A stretch of 64,000 nt of DNA from Halobacteriovoraceae bacterium (GCA_020635135.1 JACKAJ010000015.1:1302001-1366000), one strand, 5' to 3'; positions 35,077 through 45,175 are shown, counted from the first letter of the stretch. A program made the numbers and translations. The notes: generated from the letters alone by a model not told the origin.

Positions 35077-35889
35077 ATGAAACTTTTGCGATTAACTATT
35101 TTTCTTATTATGACTAGTTCGATGTTTTCATTGGCGGATGAAAACAAGGTTGTTGCTGAAGTCAATGGAAAGAAAATAACTCAATATGAACTCGACGAAG
35201 CTTACAAGCAAAGGTTGTTGTATCCAACTCATCAAAAAGTAACAAAACAATCAGTGCTCGACGAACTTATTGATAGAAGAGTTGGCGTTGATAAAGCTCG
35301 TGAAGAAAAACTTCAAAATGATCCCTATGTTACAAAGCTTATTGAAGACGTCCTTCACAACGCCCTCATATCTAAAGATCTTCAAGAAAAATTTTCAGCA
35401 ATTAGAGTTACTGAGAGCGAAGTTAAATCTTATTACAAAAACAATAAAGAATATCGCACCAGCCATATCCTTTTTAGATTGCGCGCAATTCCTAGCAAGG
35501 AAGAAGTCAGTAGTGGTCTTAAGTTTATGACTTCACTCTACGCCCAACTTAAAAAAGAACCATCGCAATTTGAAGACCTCGCAACCAAACATTCACAAAT
35601 TGGAACAAATCAAAGCGGCGGAGACATTGGCTACTTACCACCAACAAGCATGGCGCCAGAGTACTATGCGGCCATAGAAGGCAAACCTGTTGGACACATC
35701 ACGGCTCCTGTTCGCACTCAATTTGGATTTCACATAATTAAAGTTACTGGCGTTAAGGATTATAAAGATATCGACGTCAATCTCTATCGAAGAATCATCT
35801 TTGACATGAAGCGCGATAAAATTCTTGACGATTATTATGCAGGATTGCGAAAGTCTGCTAAAATTAAGATCTTTAAAGAAAACCTTTAA
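35077..35889 (+). CDS. Parvulin-type peptidyl-prolyl isomerase (periplasmic)
   Basis: A signal peptide (about 20 residues, ending SLA) is followed by a SurA/PrsA-like N-terminal chaperone region (VVAEVNGKKITQYELDEAY) and one parvulin domain at about residues 125-235: TSHILFRLRA, SGGDIGYLPP, FGFHIIKV. It helps fold exported or outer-membrane proteins. It is 57 bases after mfd and 16 before the next chaperone gene. Confidence 0.88.
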   Translation: MKLLRLTIFLIMTSSMFSLADENKVVAEVNGKKITQYELDEAYKQRLLYPTHQKVTKQSVLDELIDRRVGVDKAREEKLQNDPYVTKLIEDVLHNALISKDLQEKFSAIRVTESEVKSYYKNNKEYRTSHILFRLRAIPSKEEVSSGLKFMTSLYAQLKKEPSQFEDLATKHSQIGTNQSGGDIGYLPPTSMAPEYYAAIEGKPVGHITAPVRTQFGFHIIKVTGVKDYKDIDVNLYRRIIFDMKRDKILDDYYAGLRKSAKIKIFKENL

Positions 35890-35905
35890 TAGATTTTAAT
35901 TTGTG

Positions 35906-36817
35906 ATGTTTAAATTTTTTTTAATACTAACAATACTTAATTGTTCACTTGCCTCAAGCTACGCCAAAGTAGTGGATAAAGTCGTCGCTGTCATCAACGA
36001 TGAAATCGTTACATTATCTGAAATCAATCGGATCAAAGCTAATTATCCAGGAAGAACTCAAATAGCCTCTCTTATTTACGATGAAAAAAAGCCTACAGAT
36101 CATAATATTTTAGAAGCATTGATTAAAGTTTACATTATCCAGGAAAAACTCTCTGAACTTGGAATAAATATTGATGATGAAAGTGTTGAATCGAGAATTC
36201 GCCAAATTGAAAAAGCTCAAGGCGTCAGCAGAGATTTTCTCGTTCAGTATTTAAGTTCTCAAAATATCTCTTTTAAAGAATATTTTCAGCTTATTAAGCA
36301 GATGATGGAATTTTCATATTTTAACAACAAGATCATTTCTCCTCTCGTCTCTGTTTCCGATCAAGAAATAGTTAATTACTTTCAAGACAAAATAAAAGGC
36401 ACGCAGACAACCGTTCAGTATAATGTCGTCAATTTTAGTTTTAAGAAAGACCTCCTCTCTATCTACAATGATGATGATGTTATTAGTATCCTTAAAAAAT
36501 ATCAAAGAACGGGGAATGTTCCCGCTGATTTTCAAGGAATGGACGTCGCTCCAATTCAATTCACTAGCAATCAACTAGAGCCCAAAGTTGCCAATATTCT
36601 CAAAGACACCAAGACTCAAGATTTTTCTAAAATTGTTGTTATTGAAGATCGAGTAAACGTGTTTTATATAGAATCGAGAAATGTTGTTAATAATATTCAA
36701 TTCGAAAAAAACAAAGAATTGCTCAAGCAAGAGCTTATGATACAGAAGTCTAAAGAAACGATTGCGAAGTGGATTGATAGTGAAAAAAATCGTTTTTATA
36801 TTAAGTACTATCTATAA
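35906..36817 (+). CDS. SurA-like N-terminal chaperone domain protein without isomerase domain
   Basis: A signal peptide (MFKFFLILTILNCSLASSYA) precedes the SurA N-terminal pattern VVDKVVAVINDEIVTLSEINRIK and an extended helical chaperone region. The parvulin motifs present in its neighbour are absent. The two adjacent genes thus look like a split of the usual SurA functions. The start is taken at the ATG at 35906, following a GTG. It probably holds outer-membrane protein clients in the periplasm. Confidence 0.75.
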   Translation: MFKFFLILTILNCSLASSYAKVVDKVVAVINDEIVTLSEINRIKANYPGRTQIASLIYDEKKPTDHNILEALIKVYIIQEKLSELGINIDDESVESRIRQIEKAQGVSRDFLVQYLSSQNISFKEYFQLIKQMMEFSYFNNKIISPLVSVSDQEIVNYFQDKIKGTQTTVQYNVVNFSFKKDLLSIYNDDDVISILKKYQRTGNVPADFQGMDVAPIQFTSNQLEPKVANILKDTKTQDFSKIVVIEDRVNVFYIESRNVVNNIQFEKNKELLKQELMIQKSKETIAKWIDSEKNRFYIKYYL

Positions 36818-36822
36818 ATCTC

Positions 36823-37743
36823 ATGATTTTTATTACCCAAGGGCATGAAAAGTCCATTTCTTTAGAAATTTTTATTAAATCGCTTTTTCATTTTTCGCGA
36901 AGTGAATGCGAAAGGTTCCACCTAATTGCAGATAAAAAGGTTCTCCAAGAACAACTAAAACTGCTCAAAATTCAATCATCTATTGAAGACAAATATTTCA
37001 AGATAGGTCATAAAAAAATATTAGCAAGTTTTATTGATGAAAAAAGCCCTATTCCACAGACCAGCCAATGTTTACAAAAAGCATTAGAGTTAATCACCTC
37101 TAAAGATGTCTTAGTCACTCTACCAAGCTCAAAGGATCAATTTTTATTAGATAAAAAAATTCTAAAAGGACATACTGAATATTTTCGAGAATATTTTCAA
37201 AGTGAAAACCTCTCAATGGTTTTTTATAAAAAAGAACTTAAAATTTTATTAATAACAGATCATATCCCACTTTTGGATGTCACCCCACAAGTCAAAGAGC
37301 AATCCATTATTAAAAAAACAGAGTTAGCCTTAAAGTTTTTTAAAAATATAAAATTCGTTCATTTAAGTGGAATTAATCCTCATGCTGGAGAGAACGGACT
37401 CCTTGGAACAGGTGAAGAAAAAATTAGAGAGGCAATCAAGTCTCTTTCGAAAAGTCATCCAACGGTTCTATTTAAAGGCCCAGAAGCAGGAGATACTCTC
37501 ATTAAAAGTACTCACGACAATCGCTTCTATATTTATATGCATCACGATCAAGGGCTTGGAGTGTTTAAGAGCTTGAGTGGATATGACGGATTGCATCTTA
37601 CGCTTGGGCTACCCTTCATCCGTCTCAGCCCCGACCATGGGACAGCCTTCGATCTTTATGGTAGAAACAAAGCAAATTACAGCGGAGCGCTATCTTGCTT
37701 ACAAGAGGCCATTAAATTCCATGAAAGAAATAATCATCAATAA
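36823..37743 (+). CDS. pdxA: 4-hydroxythreonine-4-phosphate dehydrogenase family protein
   Basis: The C-terminal two thirds match PdxA of vitamin B6 synthesis. The three metal-binding histidines are present in TDHIPL (about residue 146), SGINPHAGENG and LSPDHGTAFDLYG, and the HHDQGLGVFKSL loop is intact. The N-terminal third is divergent: the usual GDPAGIGPEI-type motif is replaced by TQGHEKSISLEIF. The length (306) is slightly short. The gene overlaps uvrA by 23 bases. Confidence 0.8.
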   Translation: MIFITQGHEKSISLEIFIKSLFHFSRSECERFHLIADKKVLQEQLKLLKIQSSIEDKYFKIGHKKILASFIDEKSPIPQTSQCLQKALELITSKDVLVTLPSSKDQFLLDKKILKGHTEYFREYFQSENLSMVFYKKELKILLITDHIPLLDVTPQVKEQSIIKKTELALKFFKNIKFVHLSGINPHAGENGLLGTGEEKIREAIKSLSKSHPTVLFKGPEAGDTLIKSTHDNRFYIYMHHDQGLGVFKSLSGYDGLHLTLGLPFIRLSPDHGTAFDLYGRNKANYSGALSCLQEAIKFHERNNHQ

Positions 37744-40468
37744 CGCTTACTCGAATAATCTTAAAAACATTAATCTCACTATTCCCCGTAACAAACTTAT
37801 TGTCATCACGGGACCGTCAGGGTCTGGAAAGTCTTCTCTAGCCTTTGAAACTATTTACAAGGAAGGGCAAAGACGTTTTCTTGAATCACTTTCAAGTTAC
37901 GGAAAAACCTACATGCAATCTATCGAGCCTCCAAAGGTCGATTCGATCGTTGGTCTTTCTCCGTCAATCGCTATTGATCAAAGATCAACTTCAACAAACC
38001 CAAGATCAACCGTTGGAACTACTACTGAAATTTATAACTATCTGCGAATGCTCTACTCCCAGTTGTCTACTCCCCATAGTCCTGATTCTGGTTTGCCAAT
38101 AAAGCCACAAGACAAAACTCATATTATAAAATCGATTTTAAATTTTCCCGTTGATAGCAAAATTGTGATTATGACTCCCATTTTACAACACAAGAAGGGA
38201 GAACATAGAAACATCCTCGCTAAGTATGAATCCATGGGATTTAATCGAGTTCGAGTAAATGGCCAATTTCAATATATTGATGAGCCCTTAAAAATTGATC
38301 GCTATAAATATAATGATATTGATTTGGTTATCGATAGAATCGTTTTAAAAAGCAGTTCAAAATCTCGAATTGAAAATGCTGTTATCCAATCTTTACAAAT
38401 TTCTAAAGGCTCAGTGATTGTTCTTTGCAACGAAGAAGAACACTATTTCAGTGAAAATTATTATTGTCCAGTGGCCAAAAAGAGTTATCCGGCTTTAGAT
38501 GAATCCCTTTTTAGTTTCAATTCTCCTCGGGGATACTGCGAAACCTGTAAAGGTGTTGGTGTTTTTACTCAAGTTTCAGAAAACTCTCTATTCTTTGATA
38601 AGTCTGTTTCTATTTTAGAGAGCGGAATCGGAGCCCTCCTTGAAAAAGACGAACTTCTCATGAGACTGGTTAAGGCTCTTTATAAAAAACACAATATAAA
38701 AATTGAAACTCCTCTAGTGAATTTATCTTCAAAGTTTTATGAATATTTGCTTCATGGGGACGGGAAAACATTTAACGGCCTTTTGATTTTTTTAAATAAT
38801 TACATCGATGAAAAAGATTCTTCTGTCATTGACAATAATGTTGCAGGAATTATTGAAACAGTTCCTTGTTCATCTTGTAACGGTAAACGATTAAATCCTT
38901 ATTCATTATCTGCGACCATTAATAATTTATCTATAAGTGATGTCTGTGAACTTCAACTCGAAGATTTTGAGACTTTCATTGATAAAATTAAAGTTCCTAA
39001 AAACAAAAAAGATGTCGCTCCCAAACTCCTTAAAGAGATCAAAGAGAGAACTGCTTTTTTAATTGAAATTGGACTTTCATACCTCACTCTTTCTAGAAGA
39101 GCCTCTACGCTTTCTGGAGGAGAATTTCAAAGAATACGCCTATCGACACAACTGGGATCAATGCTTAGTGGTGTTGTTTATATTCTCGATGAACCGAGTA
39201 TCGGACTGCACCAAAGAGACAATACAAAGCTTCTCAATTCTCTCAAAAAATTGCGAGATCTCAATAATACTGTTTTGGTTGTTGAACACGATGAAGAAAC
39301 AATGCGATCGGCTGATTATATTATTGATATTGGCCCTGGAGCTGGTCTTCACGGCGGAGAAATCGTTTGCCACGGTCAAACTCAAGCTATTATTAAAAAT
39401 GCTCAATCGATCACTGCTCAATATCTCAACGGGAAAAAGAAAATAACAATTCCTTCAGAGCGAAGAACTTCTAAGGAGTTTTTAGAACTTAAAGGGGCTG
39501 AAGAAAACAATTTAAAAAAGATTGATATTAAAATTCCACTGGGTTCGTTCACATGCATTACAGGAGTGAGTGGTTCGGGAAAATCAACACTCGTCCACAA
39601 CATCCTGGTCCCTGCTTTAAAACATCACATGTATAAGGCTTATCCCAGACGACAAAACTTTAGATCTCTCAAAGGGTACAAGCATCTCGATGGGATGCTT
39701 CAAATAGATCAGTCTCCAATTGGAAAAACACCGAAATCTATTCCACTCACTTATTGTCAAATTTTCAATAATATCAGAAATATTTTTGCATCTTCAAATG
39801 AAGCAAAGATTAAAGGATTTAAAGCAGGTCATTTTAGTTTCAATGTTAAGGCTGGCCAATGTGAAGAATGCGAAGGAAGTGGACAAATAAAATTCGAAAT
39901 GCCTTTTCTTAGCAACGTCTACAATCCATGCCCCAAATGTAATGGAAAACGTTATAAACAAGAGGTTTTGGATGTAACCTATCGAGGACTTAATATTGAT
40001 CAAGTTCTCAATCTTTCTATTGAGGAAGCCTTCGAGTTTTTTAAAAACCATCGCAAAATTCATCACACCCTACAAACACTTCTCGACGTTGGCCTTGGGT
40101 ATATAAAACTTGGTCAACCTTCACCAACTCTTTCAGGAGGAGAAGCTCAACGAATTAAACTTTCACGTGAGCTCTCTAAGATGAAAAAAGGTCAATGTCT
40201 TTATATTTTAGATGAACCAACAACTGGTCTACATTTTAATGACATTAAAATGTTATTAGAAAGCATCCAAAAATTAATCGCGCAAGGGCATACTGTCGTT
40301 GTTATTGAACACAATCTTGATGTGATCAAGACTGCTGATTATATTATTGATCTTGGTCCAGAAGGTGGAAAGCATGGAGGAGAACTGGTGGGAACAGGAA
40401 CACCTGAGGAGATTGCAAAACTTAAAACCTCATATACGGGACATTACTTAAAAAAAATATTAAACTAG
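37721..40468 (+). CDS. uvrA: Excinuclease ABC subunit A
   Basis: This 915-residue tandem ABC ATPase finds DNA lesions and loads UvrB. Walker A1 is GPSGSGKSS (about 31-39), signature 1 is LSGGEFQRIRL, Walker A2 GVSGSGKST, and signature 2 LSGGEAQRIKL. The second zinc finger is intact (CEEC ... CPKC). The first has C249 and C273/C276 but Ala252 in place of the fourth cysteine. The start at 37721 overlaps the end of pdxA; the frame upstream is the shadow of pdxA. It closes a run begun by mfd. Confidence 0.96.
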   Translation: MKEIIINNAYSNNLKNINLTIPRNKLIVITGPSGSGKSSLAFETIYKEGQRRFLESLSSYGKTYMQSIEPPKVDSIVGLSPSIAIDQRSTSTNPRSTVGTTTEIYNYLRMLYSQLSTPHSPDSGLPIKPQDKTHIIKSILNFPVDSKIVIMTPILQHKKGEHRNILAKYESMGFNRVRVNGQFQYIDEPLKIDRYKYNDIDLVIDRIVLKSSSKSRIENAVIQSLQISKGSVIVLCNEEEHYFSENYYCPVAKKSYPALDESLFSFNSPRGYCETCKGVGVFTQVSENSLFFDKSVSILESGIGALLEKDELLMRLVKALYKKHNIKIETPLVNLSSKFYEYLLHGDGKTFNGLLIFLNNYIDEKDSSVIDNNVAGIIETVPCSSCNGKRLNPYSLSATINNLSISDVCELQLEDFETFIDKIKVPKNKKDVAPKLLKEIKERTAFLIEIGLSYLTLSRRASTLSGGEFQRIRLSTQLGSMLSGVVYILDEPSIGLHQRDNTKLLNSLKKLRDLNNTVLVVEHDEETMRSADYIIDIGPGAGLHGGEIVCHGQTQAIIKNAQSITAQYLNGKKKITIPSERRTSKEFLELKGAEENNLKKIDIKIPLGSFTCITGVSGSGKSTLVHNILVPALKHHMYKAYPRRQNFRSLKGYKHLDGMLQIDQSPIGKTPKSIPLTYCQIFNNIRNIFASSNEAKIKGFKAGHFSFNVKAGQCEECEGSGQIKFEMPFLSNVYNPCPKCNGKRYKQEVLDVTYRGLNIDQVLNLSIEEAFEFFKNHRKIHHTLQTLLDVGLGYIKLGQPSPTLSGGEAQRIKLSRELSKMKKGQCLYILDEPTTGLHFNDIKMLLESIQKLIAQGHTVVVIEHNLDVIKTADYIIDLGPEGGKHGGELVGTGTPEEIAKLKTSYTGHYLKKILN

Positions 40469-40490
40469 CACTTTAATAATGGAGTTTATG

Positions 40491-41273
40491 ATGATCAATA
40501 AGTTTATAATTTTTCTGGTTTCTTCAATATTTTTTAATCTCAGCACTTTTGCAAACCAAGGATTAGACATTGCCAAAAAAGTCGACAAGGCCAATGAAGG
40601 GTTTGTTGGAGAAGTTTCAAATATGGAAATGATTCTCCTCAATGCCCAAGGTGATAAAATAGTGCGGAAAATGACTTCCAAAGTTAAGGAAGTTCCCTCT
40701 GATGGAGACAAATCTCTCAGTATTTTTCATCTTCCAAAAGATGTTGAGGGAACCAAGATGCTTACCTGGACCCACAAAAAAGATGACGACGATCAATGGC
40801 TTTTCATGCCATCACTAAAACGCGTCAAAAGAATTCACGCCAATAACAAAACAGCTTCTTTTATGGGAAGTGAATTTTCATACGAAGACCTTGGTAGTCA
40901 GGAAGTAGAAAAATACAACTATAAATTCTTAAAAGATGAAAAAGAAAATGGAGATGAATTTTGGGTCATTGAGCGGACTCCCTTAAACAAGAAAAGCGGT
41001 TATAAGAAACAAGTTGTAAAAATATCTAAAAAATATATGAGCGCAGTAGAGGTTCAATATTTTAACAAGCGCGATGAACTCCTGAAGGTTGCAACTTTTA
41101 GTGATTTCAAACCGTATACCATTAACGGCAAAAAGATGTTTCGAGCTAATAAAATCCATATGATTAATAAGCTGACCAAAAAAGAATCTATATTAACTTG
41201 GCAAGATCGCACTCTTGGCAAGGATCTTTCTAATAATGAATTCAAAAAAGAAGGATTGAGTGACACTTTTTAA
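40491..41273 (+). CDS. LolA-like outer-membrane lipoprotein-sorting family protein
   Basis: A signal peptide is followed by a beta-rich chain with MLTWTHKKDDDDQWLFMPSLKRVKRI and GSEFSYEDL (given here in parts: MLTWTHKKDDDDQWLFMPS, LKRVKRI). These are typical of the LolA-fold proteins encoded beside MMPL transporters. The ATG at 40491 has GGAG six bases upstream. It overlaps the following barrel gene by 14 bases. It may carry a lipid or lipoprotein between the MMPL pump and the outer membrane. Confidence 0.8.
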   Translation: MINKFIIFLVSSIFFNLSTFANQGLDIAKKVDKANEGFVGEVSNMEMILLNAQGDKIVRKMTSKVKEVPSDGDKSLSIFHLPKDVEGTKMLTWTHKKDDDDQWLFMPSLKRVKRIHANNKTASFMGSEFSYEDLGSQEVEKYNYKFLKDEKENGDEFWVIERTPLNKKSGYKKQVVKISKKYMSAVEVQYFNKRDELLKVATFSDFKPYTINGKKMFRANKIHMINKLTKKESILTWQDRTLGKDLSNNEFKKEGLSDTF

Positions 41274-42486
41274 AATAATTTTTCTTCTTTTCCCCATAAT
41301 TTCCTTTGCTCAAATCAAAACTCAAGGAGAGATTGGCTTTGAATCACGAGTTTTTAAAAACGATCATGATAACGTCACAGAATCGAGTAACAGGGCACTC
41401 TTTACACGCTTTATAACAAAATACAAAAACAAAAACCTAAAGGCCAAAGCGCGAATTATTGGTCGAATCGACGAAGTTGACAGTAACCGTGATTTCTATA
41501 ACCCAGAAGAACTTTGGGTTGGCTATGATGTGGAAGGTTCGTACTTGCGATTTGGATACCAACTTTTCAATTGGTCGGCTACAGAGGCTTTTCACCCCGC
41601 TGATTTTGTTAACTCTAGAAATTATGACAGCAAAATTGAAAATGCAGAAAAGTTTGGAGAGCTCATGCTCTCGTATAAAAATATTTTTGGCGACAATGCT
41701 ATCGAAGTTTTTTATATGCCAAGATTTGAAGAACCTAATCTTCCCGACACAACTTCACCAATGCGCTTTACGAGTATCGAGCTAGATAAAGGCTATATTC
41801 TAAAAGACAAACAAGAAGTTTCAGAGAATTATTGGATTCCACAGGGAGGGATTCGCTTTAATACTCTTTTAGGCGATACCGACGCTAGTCTTTACTACGT
41901 TAATCACATCAATCGCTCGGAGTTTACTTTTTTTGTTAATAAATACGGAAACATCAGCCCGCTTTATGTAAGAACTGAGAGAATGGGTTTTACAACTCAG
42001 AGTGTGCTTGGAAACTATCTTCTTAAAACAGAATACGCTTTTCTTAACTATCCAGATTATCTCGAAGAAAGTGCCATCATAAATATTTTTAAAGACCACA
42101 GCGAATTTGCTTTTGGCCTCGAGAGAACAGAATCTTTTACCTCTGGTTCCGAAATAACTTTTATTCTCGAATTTCAGCGTTATTTTGGAATTGATAAATC
42201 TTACTTGCAAACAGTGCTCTTTCAAAATGATGTCCTACTAGGAGCACGTTACGCTTTTAATGATGCCTCTAGTAAAGAAATTTTTGCAAGTATCATCGCT
42301 GACCTCGACTCTGAATATAAAGCTCAAAAACTCTATAACCTCGCTTATTCGCAGCGCTTGGGCGATTCTTGGATTCTCGAAAGTGGTGTTCGCTTTGTCG
42401 ATGCTAAGCTTTATCAAAATTACATAGGTCTTGAAATCATAGATAATAGCGACCATATATATCTTAATTTGAAAAAGTACTTCTAA
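41260..42486 (+). CDS. Putative outer-membrane beta-barrel protein
   Basis: A signal peptide (LFKIIFLLFPIISFA) is followed by 390 residues rich in alternating aromatic/polar strands, ending in a typical C-terminal strand (YLNLKKYF with terminal Phe). Strands such as LWVGYDVEGSYLRFGYQLFNW recall the DUF1302 / alginate-porin type proteins that often lie with LolA-like and MMPL genes. No plug or TonB box is seen. Confidence 0.65.
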   Translation: MTLFKIIFLLFPIISFAQIKTQGEIGFESRVFKNDHDNVTESSNRALFTRFITKYKNKNLKAKARIIGRIDEVDSNRDFYNPEELWVGYDVEGSYLRFGYQLFNWSATEAFHPADFVNSRNYDSKIENAEKFGELMLSYKNIFGDNAIEVFYMPRFEEPNLPDTTSPMRFTSIELDKGYILKDKQEVSENYWIPQGGIRFNTLLGDTDASLYYVNHINRSEFTFFVNKYGNISPLYVRTERMGFTTQSVLGNYLLKTEYAFLNYPDYLEESAIINIFKDHSEFAFGLERTESFTSGSEITFILEFQRYFGIDKSYLQTVLFQNDVLLGARYAFNDASSKEIFASIIADLDSEYKAQKLYNLAYSQRLGDSWILESGVRFVDAKLYQNYIGLEIIDNSDHIYLNLKKYF

Positions 42487-42501
42487 TAAAAGCAGTGGCT
42501 T

Positions 42502-44790
42502 ATGAAATTTTCAGAAAAGTTTTCTAAATTATTAATAAATAATCCCTGGAAATTTCTCATTTCATCCATTTTAGTTTCTTTAATCTTTGGAATTGGTTTA
42601 ACTAAAATCCAAACCGATTTCAGTTATCGCATATGGTTTCGTACTTCAGATCCGCTTATTAAGACCTTCGATGACTTCGAGAGAAGATTTGGAAACGATG
42701 ACACTATCGTAGTCCTTGTTGAAAGCCCCTCTGGTGTTTTTGATCCAGACTCTATTGAAATCATAAGAAAAGTTACAGAAAAACTGTGGCTAGTTCCCGA
42801 TATCATCCGGGTCGATTCACTCACCAATTATCAATACACTCATGCTGATGGGGACGATATTGTCATTCAGGATTTTATCCCAGAAGAATACGACCAAGAA
42901 TTTCTCAACAAAAGAAAAGATATTGCCCTGGCCCATGAAGTACTCCCCAATTATCTCATAAGCAAAGACGCTAAAATTTCCATTGTCTATGCTAAAATCA
43001 AGCCATTCCCTGGAGGAGCGCCCGATGATCAGCTTCTCGTCGATTCCGCTAAACAAGCACTTTCTGAGATTAAAGATCGTGGTGATAATACTTTTTATAT
43101 CAATGGATCCACTGTCATTAATAATACTTTTAGAGAGGTTGCTTTTGAAGATGCTGGGACGATGTACCCTATCACCATCTTCTTAATTGTCGCTTTTCTT
43201 ATATTCTTTTTTCGAACAATTTATGGTGTCTTACTCCCTTTTCTCTTAATCGGACTTACAATTATCATTTCATTTGGAATAACCGGATTTTTAGGCATAA
43301 AGTTCAACAATATTCTCACAATGATTCCGACAATCATTATTGCTATCGCGATTGCAGACACTGTTCATATTTTGACGACTTATATTCAAAATAGAAAACT
43401 TGGTCAGGATAAATACACCGCCACTTACAATAGTTTTGTTAAAAATATCATCCCAACCCTCCTAACCAGCGTTAGTACAGCGATTGGTTTTTTTAGTCTC
43501 TCCAATTCAGATCTTATTCCTGTTGCCGACATGGGAACAATCGCTGGCATTGGAACCCTTATGGCCTGGGTTTTAACCATGACCCTGATCGCCCCTCTAC
43601 TGGCCCTCTTACCTATAAAAGTAACAATTCCCGATCCTGAAAAATCAGAATCAAACAAAAAGCTCAAGTCAGAAATTTATGGACCAAAGCTTTTCGAATT
43701 TGTTTCTAAGAATCGCCAATTTATTTTTTGGTCCACCATCGCCTTTTTTATCGCAAGCCTATGGGTTGGCCTGCAAAATGAAGTCAATTCTAATCCCTAC
43801 ACTTATTTTTCTGAAAGCGTCCCTCTGCGAGTCGCCAACGACTTTGGACTCAAAAGATTAGGAGGAGTCACTGGACCAGAAATTGTTCTCAATACTGGAA
43901 CCCCAGAGGGAATAAAAAAATCAGATTTCCTTCACAAAGTAGAAAAATTTCAAAAGTGGCTGGAAGAAAAACCTTATATTAATCGAGTCGTTTCTATTGT
44001 TGATATTATTAAAAGTATGAATCGCTCTTTTCATGGAGAGAAACAAGAATATTACGTCATCCCTACTGACGACAAAGCGATAGCAGAGCTTCTTTTTCTT
44101 TATCAGATGAGTCTTCCCCAAGGCATGGATCTCAATGATCGAATTACTTTGCAAAATGATTCACTTCGAATGTCTATTTTTTGGTCGTCACAAAACTCTA
44201 AACAATCTCTCGCCTACAAAGATGAGTTTAAAGAAAAAGCAAAAGAATTTGGTCTTGATGCTGTGGTTACTGGAAAAATTCTTATTTACCAGGGAATGAA
44301 CACACTCGTCGTTGATACTTTTTTCTCATCCATTTCATTGGCCATTATTGGAATATCTATTCTTTTAATTATATGCTTTCAATCTTTTAAGGTCGGAATC
44401 GCTTCCATGCTCCCCAATATTATCCCACTCGGTTTTGGGGCTGCCATTATGGCCATCCTTGGAAAACCTATTGACGTTGGCTCTGCACTTGTAACTTCTG
44501 TTTGTCTTGGTATTGTGGTGGACGATACTATTCACTTTTTAGCAAATTATAATAAATATATTTCTCAGGGATTAAGCCCAGAAGAAGCGATCAAAAAAGT
44601 TCTTATCTATACTGGTCCTGCGCTGGTGACAACAACACTTATTCTCATGGTTGGATTTGGGATAATGGTATTTGCTAACTTCCTACCGAATGTTAATTTT
44701 GGGATCCTTTCAGCACTTGTGTTATTTGTGGCCCTCATTGCCGATATTATCTTTTTGCCTGCAATGCTTTTATTGAATAAAAAAGGCTGA
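42502..44790 (+). CDS. MMPL/RND-family transporter
   Basis: The 762-residue protein has the RND layout: helix 1, a periplasmic loop of about 200 residues, helices 2-6 with IAIADTVHILTTY, a second loop, and helices with GIVVDDTIHFLANYNKY. The Asp residues in the two D-T-x-H motifs are those used for proton coupling in this family. The neighbours suggest a lipid or hydrophobic export route to the outer membrane. It is the last gene of its run and is followed by a hairpin terminator. Confidence 0.88.
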   Translation: MKFSEKFSKLLINNPWKFLISSILVSLIFGIGLTKIQTDFSYRIWFRTSDPLIKTFDDFERRFGNDDTIVVLVESPSGVFDPDSIEIIRKVTEKLWLVPDIIRVDSLTNYQYTHADGDDIVIQDFIPEEYDQEFLNKRKDIALAHEVLPNYLISKDAKISIVYAKIKPFPGGAPDDQLLVDSAKQALSEIKDRGDNTFYINGSTVINNTFREVAFEDAGTMYPITIFLIVAFLIFFFRTIYGVLLPFLLIGLTIIISFGITGFLGIKFNNILTMIPTIIIAIAIADTVHILTTYIQNRKLGQDKYTATYNSFVKNIIPTLLTSVSTAIGFFSLSNSDLIPVADMGTIAGIGTLMAWVLTMTLIAPLLALLPIKVTIPDPEKSESNKKLKSEIYGPKLFEFVSKNRQFIFWSTIAFFIASLWVGLQNEVNSNPYTYFSESVPLRVANDFGLKRLGGVTGPEIVLNTGTPEGIKKSDFLHKVEKFQKWLEEKPYINRVVSIVDIIKSMNRSFHGEKQEYYVIPTDDKAIAELLFLYQMSLPQGMDLNDRITLQNDSLRMSIFWSSQNSKQSLAYKDEFKEKAKEFGLDAVVTGKILIYQGMNTLVVDTFFSSISLAIIGISILLIICFQSFKVGIASMLPNIIPLGFGAAIMAILGKPIDVGSALVTSVCLGIVVDDTIHFLANYNKYISQGLSPEEAIKKVLIYTGPALVTTTLILMVGFGIMVFANFLPNVNFGILSALVLFVALIADIIFLPAMLLLNKKG

Positions 44791-44807
44791 GAAAACCCAG
44801 CCTTTTT
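44780..44807 (+). terminator. Rho-independent terminator after the MMPL gene
   Basis: AAAAAGGCTG pairs with CAGCCTTTTT over an eight-base loop and ends in a T run. The stop codon of the transporter lies in the stem. Confidence 0.85.
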
Positions 44808-44833
44808 ATGCAACCAAAATTTTATAATTAAAC

Positions 44834-45175
44834 TTACTCCACAAAAATTAAATGAGGCTCCCCTAAACCCTCCGAGACTTGATTACAAGTCACTGGGTCA
44901 ATTTTCATCATTCCAATATAAGTTTTAAGTTTATTGTTTCTATCTTTACCTTTAAAAGTGACAAACACTTGATGAAATTTTAATGGAAATCGATCTGCCA
45001 TGATAACGTTAAATTTAAATGAATGTTTCTTCATTTTCCCTTTTTCTAAATTTGTCATGAAACTGTCGAAATGTTCAAAACTCATTTTTTTAATTTCATT
45101 TTTCGTATAGCAGTCAGTAGCATATGCTCCCGCACAAACACTTACCAACAAAAAGACTAATGATAATTTTTTCAT
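44834..45175 (-). CDS. Secreted hypothetical protein, 113 aa
   Basis: A signal peptide (MKKLSLVFLLVSVCAGAYA) is followed by a small basic mature chain with two cysteines. The start at 45175 follows GGAGG, eight bases upstream. No family recognised. Confidence 0.65.
   Translation of the reverse strand: MKKLSLVFLLVSVCAGAYATDCYTKNEIKKMSFEHFDSFMTNLEKGKMKKHSFKFNVIMADRFPLKFHQVFVTFKGKDRNNKLKTYIGMMKIDPVTCNQVSEGLGEPHLIFVE

Noticed and set aside
35906..36817. SurA-like gene as a frameshifted part of the upstream parvulin gene
   Set aside because: It has its own signal peptide and its own SurA-type N-terminus, so it is a separate gene.
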